Of a stretch of DNA of 28,597 bases, positions 15,616-21,800 are shown piece by piece (within the stretch, counting starts at the first letter, position 1; every line of letters begins with the position of its first letter). The position numbers and the translations under genes were made by a program. Source of the DNA: JBBKWQ01 sp037969115 (GTDB lineage Bacteria > Actinomycetota > Acidimicrobiia > Acidimicrobiales > Ilumatobacteraceae); assembly GCA_037969115.1 (NCBI GenBank), contig JBBKWQ010000272.1, positions 1 through 28,597 on the forward strand, written 5' to 3'. The notes beneath the pieces are model-generated. The model saw only the letters and a program-made list of their open reading frames with translations, had not been told where the DNA came from and searched no databases.

Positions 15616-16838
15616 GCCCGACACCAGTCACCAGCGCCGCTCTTCGATCGCCCGAGTACCTCGCCGACCCGTTTCCGTTGTGGCGCCACATGCGTGAAAC
15701 CGCTCCGCTGTTCTACGACGACATCGCCGATCGATGGATGCTGACTCGCTACGACGATGTCGTACAGGTGCTCGGTGACCCGCAGACATACTCCGCTCGC
15801 ACCTACCAGGAACGGTTCCGACCGGTGTTCGGCCGAACCCTGGCAGAGCTCGATGGTGCACAGCACATTCGCGAACGGCGAATCGTCGCCCCAGCATTCG
15901 TCGGGCGCAGTCTTCAGGGGTATCTACCGTTCATCGATAGTCAGGTCGATCATCTCAGGTCCGCCCTGGCGAACAGTTCGTCGGTTGATCTCATCGATGC
16001 TGTGACGAGTCGTCTGCCACTGCGGGTGATTGCGGCGCTGCTCGGGTTCGGCGAGCACGACGTCGACTTCCTGTTCGAGGTCGGCAACGATGTCTTGGCG
16101 GGTTTGGCTGACGAGCCTGAGCTGCGCCGAGCCGGACGGGCTGCGCACGAGCGGCTCGCCGAGCATCTCGCCCCGATCATCGACGCTCGGCTCACCGCTC
16201 CGACCGACGACCTGATTTCGCGCATCGTGCAGGCCGAGGCCGAGGGTGAGCGCTTGACGGTCGACGAGACTTGCTCGTTCATCACGTTCCTGCTGGCGGC
16301 AGGCGGGCCGACCACCGACATGGCGATCCGAAACTTCTGGTGGGCCCTGCTGACCGAGCCCGACGAACTCGAGGCGTGCCGGGCTGACCCTGATCGGATC
16401 CAGCGCGCCATATCCGAATCGCTACGCCGAGACGGACCGATTGTCTACGAGGACCGACGCACCAACGTCGAGGTCGAGTGGTACGGCAGGTCGATCCCGG
16501 CCGACAGCGACGTCCTCGTCTGCCTCGGATCGGCCAACACCGACGACAGCGTGTTCGATCACCCCGAGGTATTCGACGCCGACCGTACCGACCTGTTGAT
16601 GGGCGTCGAGCGCAAAACCGGGTATCACCAAGACGGCGTAGCGGGCCATCTGGCGTTCGGGCTCGGGAGTCACTTCTGCATGGGCTACCAACTCGCTCGC
16701 GCCGAGATCGTCGCAGTCACCGAGCGGCTGTTGCTGTCGATCGGTGAAGTACGGCTGACCGAGCCGCAACAACCACACATCACCTGGTTCGAACGGACCG
16801 TTGACGCGCTGCCGGTCAGCATCGAACGGCGAGGGTGA
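15612..16838 (+). CDS. Cytochrome P450 (bacterial soluble type)
   Basis: The 408-aa protein has the full P450 signature. The heme loop is FGLGSHFCMG with Cys356 as the thiolate ligand. The K-helix ExxR is Glu269-Arg272 (ESLRR), and the I-helix is LLAAGGPTTD. The usual acidic residue before the TT pair of the I-helix is Pro233, an uncommon change in the proton-delivery motif. There is no membrane anchor, as expected for actinobacterial P450s. No ferredoxin or reductase gene is in the window, so electron partners must come from elsewhere. It is the last coupled gene of the enolase-led operon and probably hydroxylates or dealkylates the imported compound. Confidence 0.93.
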   Translation: MSPTPVTSAALRSPEYLADPFPLWRHMRETAPLFYDDIADRWMLTRYDDVVQVLGDPQTYSARTYQERFRPVFGRTLAELDGAQHIRERRIVAPAFVGRSLQGYLPFIDSQVDHLRSALANSSSVDLIDAVTSRLPLRVIAALLGFGEHDVDFLFEVGNDVLAGLADEPELRRAGRAAHERLAEHLAPIIDARLTAPTDDLISRIVQAEAEGERLTVDETCSFITFLLAAGGPTTDMAIRNFWWALLTEPDELEACRADPDRIQRAISESLRRDGPIVYEDRRTNVEVEWYGRSIPADSDVLVCLGSANTDDSVFDHPEVFDADRTDLLMGVERKTGYHQDGVAGHLAFGLGSHFCMGYQLARAEIVAVTERLLLSIGEVRLTEPQQPHITWFERTVDALPVSIERRG

Positions 16839-16869
16839 GTGGCGGCCACGCTGTGTCGCCAGCACGGCG

Positions 16870-16885
16870 TCGGAAAGGTTTCCAC
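16870..16885. promoter_or_regulatory. Operator-like palindrome before the RidA-like gene
   Basis: TCGGAAAGGTTTCCAC contains GGAAA and TTTCC around a central GG and matches the consensus from the stronger sites at 12 of 16 positions. It lies in the 70-bp gap between the P450 and RidA-like genes, 24 bp before the start codon. Confidence 0.35.
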
Positions 16886-16908
16886 AGATGAGCCAAGGAG
16901 GCATCGAG

Positions 16909-17307
16909 ATGCAGGGCGTTCAACGGGTGCCGGCCGGTCGGCCTTGGGCATCGGTCGTCGGTTACAGCCGGGCCATCAAGCGAGGCCCGTTCATCGAGGT
17001 GAGCGGAACGTCGGCAACGACTGCGGAGGGGCACGTCGTCGCACCCAATGATCCGTATCTGCAAACGAAGTACATCCTCGATCAGGTCGTCGAAGCGTTG
17101 GCCGAACTGGGGGCAACGCCGCACGACGTCGTCCGAACTCGGGTGTATCTCACCAACATCACTGATTGGGAGGCCGTCGGACGGGCACACGGAGAGGTGT
17201 TCTCGGGGATCGACCCGGCGTGCAGCTTCGTCGAGATCGGCGCCCTGATGCTCCCCGAACTGATCGTCGAGGTCGAAGCGACCGCGATCGTGGGAACCCA
17301 AGCCTGA
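16909..17307 (+). CDS. RidA-family (YjgF/YER057c/UK114) protein lacking the catalytic arginine
   Basis: The 132-aa protein has the chorismate-mutase-like RidA fold: FIEVSGTSATTAEG, QTKYILDQVVEALAELG, DVVRTRVYLTNITDWEAVGRAHGEVF and LIVEVEATAIV. The true RidA arginine that holds the 2-aminoacrylate carboxylate (Arg105 in E. coli) is Cys105 here (DPACSFVEIGAL). It therefore belongs with the Rid relatives that are not proven imine deaminases and often sit in catabolic clusters. The ATG at 16909 is chosen over the in-frame ATG at 16888 because a perfect AAGGAGG (16895-16901) lies seven bases before it. Its stop overlaps the amidohydrolase start (TGATG). Confidence 0.88.
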   Translation: MQGVQRVPAGRPWASVVGYSRAIKRGPFIEVSGTSATTAEGHVVAPNDPYLQTKYILDQVVEALAELGATPHDVVRTRVYLTNITDWEAVGRAHGEVFSGIDPACSFVEIGALMLPELIVEVEATAIVGTQA

Positions 17308-18581
17308 TGCCCGAGGCGTCCGCCGAGTGGTTCGTTCTGCCGGACCGCATCTTTGACGGTCATTCGGTCCTGGACAACATGGCGGTGGGCGTGACGGGCT
17401 CGCAGATTTCGAGCGTGGTCGCGGTGGAGGCGGTTCCGAGTGGCGCTCCCACTCGACTGCTTCCGGGTGTGACGCTCACTCCCGGCTTGATCGACGCTCA
17501 TGTCCATCTCGCACCGTGGATGGTGTTCGGATTGCTTGCGGCCGGCGTGACCACCGTTCGAGATGTCGGCAACGATGTCGACACCGTGGTCCCGATGCTC
17601 GACCGCTTGACCGGCGTGCCCCTTCCCACGGTTCACTGGTCAGGCCCGCTACTCGAAGGGACCCACGTCAACTGGCCGCCGATCTCGGTTGGCCACGAAA
17701 CGACCGACGAGATCCGGTCGACGGTGAATCAACTCGCCGAGCGCGGCTTCGGCGCGATCAAGCTGTATGCGAATGCGACCCCGGATCTTGTCGCCGCGGC
17801 ATCTGGCCAGGCACATGCGCGGGGAATGCGTGTTTTGGGCCACCTCGGGGCTACGGGATTGTTTGAGGCGGTCGATGCCGGCGTTGACGAACTCCAACAC
17901 CTCGCGGGATGTTTGGCGGGAAGCATCGGCGCCCCGACCTGGCCAGCGGGGGCGGAGGCCGTCGCCGCTGTGCCCATCGATCATTGCGTGACGCTGATCG
18001 TGTGGGACTCGCTCGCTCATCTGGGCCAGCCGCGCGCCGATCGTGATCGGGCCATGGAGTGGGTGCCCGACACGATCAAGGTGGCCTGGTCAGAGGCCTA
18101 TCACGCTCGCCAACCGGCAGCGGAAAGACATCGGCGCGCACTCGAGGTGGCTGAGTACTCGGCGGCGATCCCCGTGCTGTATCGGGCCGGCCGAACCATC
18201 CTCGTGGGTTCTGACTCGCCGTTTGCTGGGCTCATTCCCGGTTTCGCGCTGCATGACGAGGCTGCGCTGCTGGTCGAGGCGGGCTTGACGCCACTTGATG
18301 CGATGCGTGCCGTCACGATGGTGAACAGCCAGGCGTTGCAGACCGAGGAAGTCGGCCGGATCGAACCGGGGGCGATTGCCGACCTGGTTGCATTCGATGG
18401 CGACCCGACCGTCCGGATCGCGGATCTGAACCGGGTGCAGGCTGTCTGGCGTGGTGGAGTTGAGATCGACCTCGTGAAGCTGGCAGATCTGGCACGCAAG
18501 CACTTCTTGGTGCGCGAAGTCGCCCCAATCGACAGATTGGCTGAACTTCGCTACACGCCGGCCACTCGGCCTTGCCATTGA
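17307..18581 (+). CDS. Metal-dependent amidohydrolase (imidazolonepropionase/prolidase-like)
   Basis: The 424-aa protein has the amidohydrolase metal site. His65 and His67 lie in PGLIDAHVHLAP, followed by Lys152 (GAIKLYAN, the usual carboxylated lysine), His179 (LGHLGA), His198 (LQHLAG) and Asp303 (VGSDSPFAG). The C-terminal composite beta-domain closes with GRIEPGAIADLVAFDGDP. Such enzymes hydrolyse cyclic or linear amides, ureas or lactones. It is coupled to the RidA-like gene, a pairing that fits opening of a nitrogen ring or cleavage of an amide during catabolism. The substrate is not predictable from sequence. Confidence 0.9.
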   Translation: MPEASAEWFVLPDRIFDGHSVLDNMAVGVTGSQISSVVAVEAVPSGAPTRLLPGVTLTPGLIDAHVHLAPWMVFGLLAAGVTTVRDVGNDVDTVVPMLDRLTGVPLPTVHWSGPLLEGTHVNWPPISVGHETTDEIRSTVNQLAERGFGAIKLYANATPDLVAAASGQAHARGMRVLGHLGATGLFEAVDAGVDELQHLAGCLAGSIGAPTWPAGAEAVAAVPIDHCVTLIVWDSLAHLGQPRADRDRAMEWVPDTIKVAWSEAYHARQPAAERHRRALEVAEYSAAIPVLYRAGRTILVGSDSPFAGLIPGFALHDEAALLVEAGLTPLDAMRAVTMVNSQALQTEEVGRIEPGAIADLVAFDGDPTVRIADLNRVQAVWRGGVEIDLVKLADLARKHFLVREVAPIDRLAELRYTPATRPCH

Positions 18582-18850
18582 CGTCCGCCCAGCATGGGCT
18601 GCAAAGCGCGAAGGCCGAAGCGGGGCCTGCTGCATGGTCGACCGAGGTGGCGAGTTGGTGTCGTCGCCGGTCGAGATATCGGGCCCACATGTCGACGAGC
18701 GCGTAGCGACCGAGCTCGTATGGACCGCCGGTCTTGTCGGGAATCTCGGACGCGCACAGTCCCGACGAGGCAGGCCGAAACGTGTGATAGAAATCCAACC
18801 CGCGTGGCTCGAGGAAACGATCGTTGCCGAGGCAGTGACCGTCGTTTTGG
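18582..18850 (-). pseudogene. Possible antisense gene fragment in the 301-bp gap
   Basis: The gap 18582-18882 holds no obvious promoter or terminator. On the minus strand a stretch reads like protein, rich in Trp, Tyr and Phe (LGNDRFLEPRGLDFY, then TGGPYELGRYALVDMW), and neither end continues into a complete gene. GC at the wobble position does not separate the two strands (about 70 percent either way). It may be the remnant of a gene interrupted by its neighbours, or chance. No family was recognised. Confidence 0.2.
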
Positions 18851-18882
18851 CCTCGCTTCACGAGTCGAGGGGGCCGCCAGCC

Positions 18883-21800
18883 ATGAGACTGCACAGAGAC
18901 GGTATTCGGCACATCGCATCGGTCTCGCACGAGGGCAAGGTCGTGCTCGTCGTGACGGGCATCGACAGCGAGGGACGGCGATCGGTCGCGTACACGGTTC
19001 GCCGTGACGGGTTCGAACCGGTCAACACGACCAACCCGCCGTTCGCCGACTTCGAGGCGCTCGAGCCCGTACCGCTCAGCCAGCAGCGTGACGATGAGTC
19101 GGTGTTGGAACACGAGCGCACACACCTCCGAGTGACGACCAACAACGGCGACCGACAGCTCCTCTCGTCCGTCTACCAGACCGCTGACCGCCTCGGAGAC
19201 GGAGGCATCTCGCTGCTGTCGGCGCTCGGTCACGTGTACTTCTGGTGGGTCGATCCGAGCGGCCGCGCAATCGCGCAACGGTTTCTGCTCGACGGCCTCA
19301 CGAACAGACTCATCCCCGTTCCAGAACTTCGCTTTCGACGAAGTGGCCAGCGGCTGGAGCCACACCGGGCGAGCCGCGGGTTCGACAGCCTCTCGGCACA
19401 GTCATCCGCCGGGAGTCCCTTCACCGAACCCGCCGTCGAGCTCGGGTTCCTGGGGTCGGTCGACCATGCTGCGGTCGCGTCGTGCCTGGTCGAGACGTCG
19501 ACATCGCATCGATGGCATTTCGCATCGGTGGACGGCGGCGCCGTCGAGATCGTGAGCGTCCTGGCGAGCGAAGATGGATGGTTCGATCTCGCCCCGACGT
19601 CTCGCCCGACGATCTTCACGCACCGCATCGACCTGGGCACGATTTCCGGCGCACCGACGATGGTGGTCTACGACGAGCAACAGGGATCCGTTTCCGACGG
19701 CGACGCCTCGGGGCTCCGCGTGGCACGACGGCTGATGCTTGCGGTGCCGGTCGGCGGACATGTGAGAACCATCGACTTCGCCATCGGCAGCGACGGTAGT
19801 CTCTCCGACCTGCCGGGTACGGAGCTCGTCGAGTCGTACGTTGTCGGCAGTTCCGCAGCCGCGATCCGAGAGCGGGTGCGCGCAACGGCTCTCACCAGCA
19901 ACACGGTGGACGACGTGACGAACTCCGAGTCGGTCCTCGCTCGTCTCGAGCTCAAGTCGTTGGTCCTCGAGCACGAGATCGCCGAACTCGAGGCCGTGAC
20001 CACGAGCGATGGACCGATCGCGCAGATCGGGCGCAGGATCGACCGGCTCAGGGAGGAACGCGATCGGCTCGAAACCGAGCGACTTCCGCAACTGCTTGCT
20101 GCCCGAGACTTCGAGTTGAAACACCCGTTGAACAAAGCCTCCGACTTCTACGTCGGCACCGACCCGGACGAGTACGGCGGCGCTCAGTTCTTGCTACAAG
20201 CGATCGACAAGCCGAACAACTGGGCCGACCTGTTGTTCGTGGGCACGAAGGGTTTCAGTCCGGAGACGGCAACGAAGTTCTCCATCGAGCACCACGAGAC
20301 CACTTGGGGGTCTCCGCGGCAGATCTCGCTCGAACGGGGTGGCCGATACGTCGTCGGTTGGAACCTCCCCGAACCGTGGTGGCCCAACCAGTTCCAGGAC
20401 CGGCAGGTGGAACTCCGCGCGCCGAGCGAGCACACCGGCACTCGGCGAGACGGTCGGTGGTTCGTCGAGCCGGTCGTCGATCGAGAGTCAGATGCCTGGA
20501 AGATTCGTCTCTACCAGGTCGCGGTCGACCGCTGGAACAGGACCAGGAAGCTGTATCTGTCACGACGCGGGACCTCCCCGACGCGTACCCAGCATGGCTC
20601 AGGGGGCGCCGTCTTGGTGATCCAAGCCGTCGAGAGCGATTCCGACTTCAGCGAGGTGGGGAGGCGCCGGTTCTCATCTGCTGTCGCGGACCTGGCCGTG
20701 TTCGAGGACGAGCAGCAAAACCGTTACGCAGAAATCGTCCGACTCGGAGAGTCGCAGCGATCCCGCACGAACGCCGCGGCACGACTCGCAATTGCCCGAG
20801 ACGAACTCGACGCCGTCACCGACGCCATCGGGCAGCACCGAGCAGAGCAGCGGCGACAGCAGCGGACGGTCCCGTCGGTGCCGATCGACCCAGGGGAGGA
20901 GACCGGAACCCGGACCGCTGTGGTGCCCGCTGCTGATTTCACCGCTCATGAGTTGGTCGCACGCCCGGGTCGTGTCGATCTCATCGGTGCCAATCTGGCA
21001 GGGCGGATCGTGGCGATCCCTTACCGTTCATCCGACAACAACCCCGGCGACGCACTCGAGTTCCGGCAATGGTCGATTCCCGGGGCGAGGTCTTGCGTAG
21101 GGTTCGACAGCGTGAGCGACCCCGGTGGCGAAGCGGGGCAAGGGGTGTATCTCGACGGCGTCGGGGTCCCGCTGAACGATCAAGAGTCGGGATGGACGAT
21201 CGAGCTGTGGTATTTCCATGCGCCGACGCCAACTCTCAGCCTCGATGACGGCGAGGTTGCCATGACGTCACTGTTAGCGGGAAGCGAGGCGTGCCATCTC
21301 TGCCTGGAGGAGACGAACGAGTCGGCCGAGTTGGGGACGTGGCGCGATGGCGTCGGGTTCGTCGGAATCGCAGACGTCAGCGACCTCGTAGCCGGCTGGC
21401 ACCATCTTGCGCTGCGCGCCCGTGGCGCTGGTGGAGCATCGGTAATGGTGCTCTCGATCGACGGCCAGGCCTCGGTCGACGTCGCTCGCTCCGGCACGAC
21501 CCGCGCGCAGCGCTTCGACGCGGCCGTGCGAACCATCGGGGCATTCGTACCAGTTGTCGACGAGGAAAACGGCGGCCCACCGCCGCCTCGGTTTCGTGCG
21601 CCGCGCGCCGTTTCCGAGTTTCGCATCTGGAATCAAGCGCTCGCCGCCGACACCGTCGAGACCAATGCGATGTGCGAGCTCACCGGGGACGAACCGGGCC
21701 TGACCGCCTGGTATCCACTCGATCAACCACCACGTGTCGCCGTCGCGAATGCCGCGTTCGAAGGCATTGGCACGGCGACGGTTCACACTGCGCAATCGAT

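Noticed and set aside
18820..18840. GAGGAAACGATCGTT as an operator copy before the giant gene
   Set aside because: The palindrome centre differs (AACGATCGTT) and the half-site spacing is wrong for the island consensus.
18634..18882. Longer start of the giant protein at 18634
   Set aside because: The 83 extra residues look unlike the rest, include rare ATA codons and show no wobble-position bias over the opposite strand. It is kept as an alternative only.
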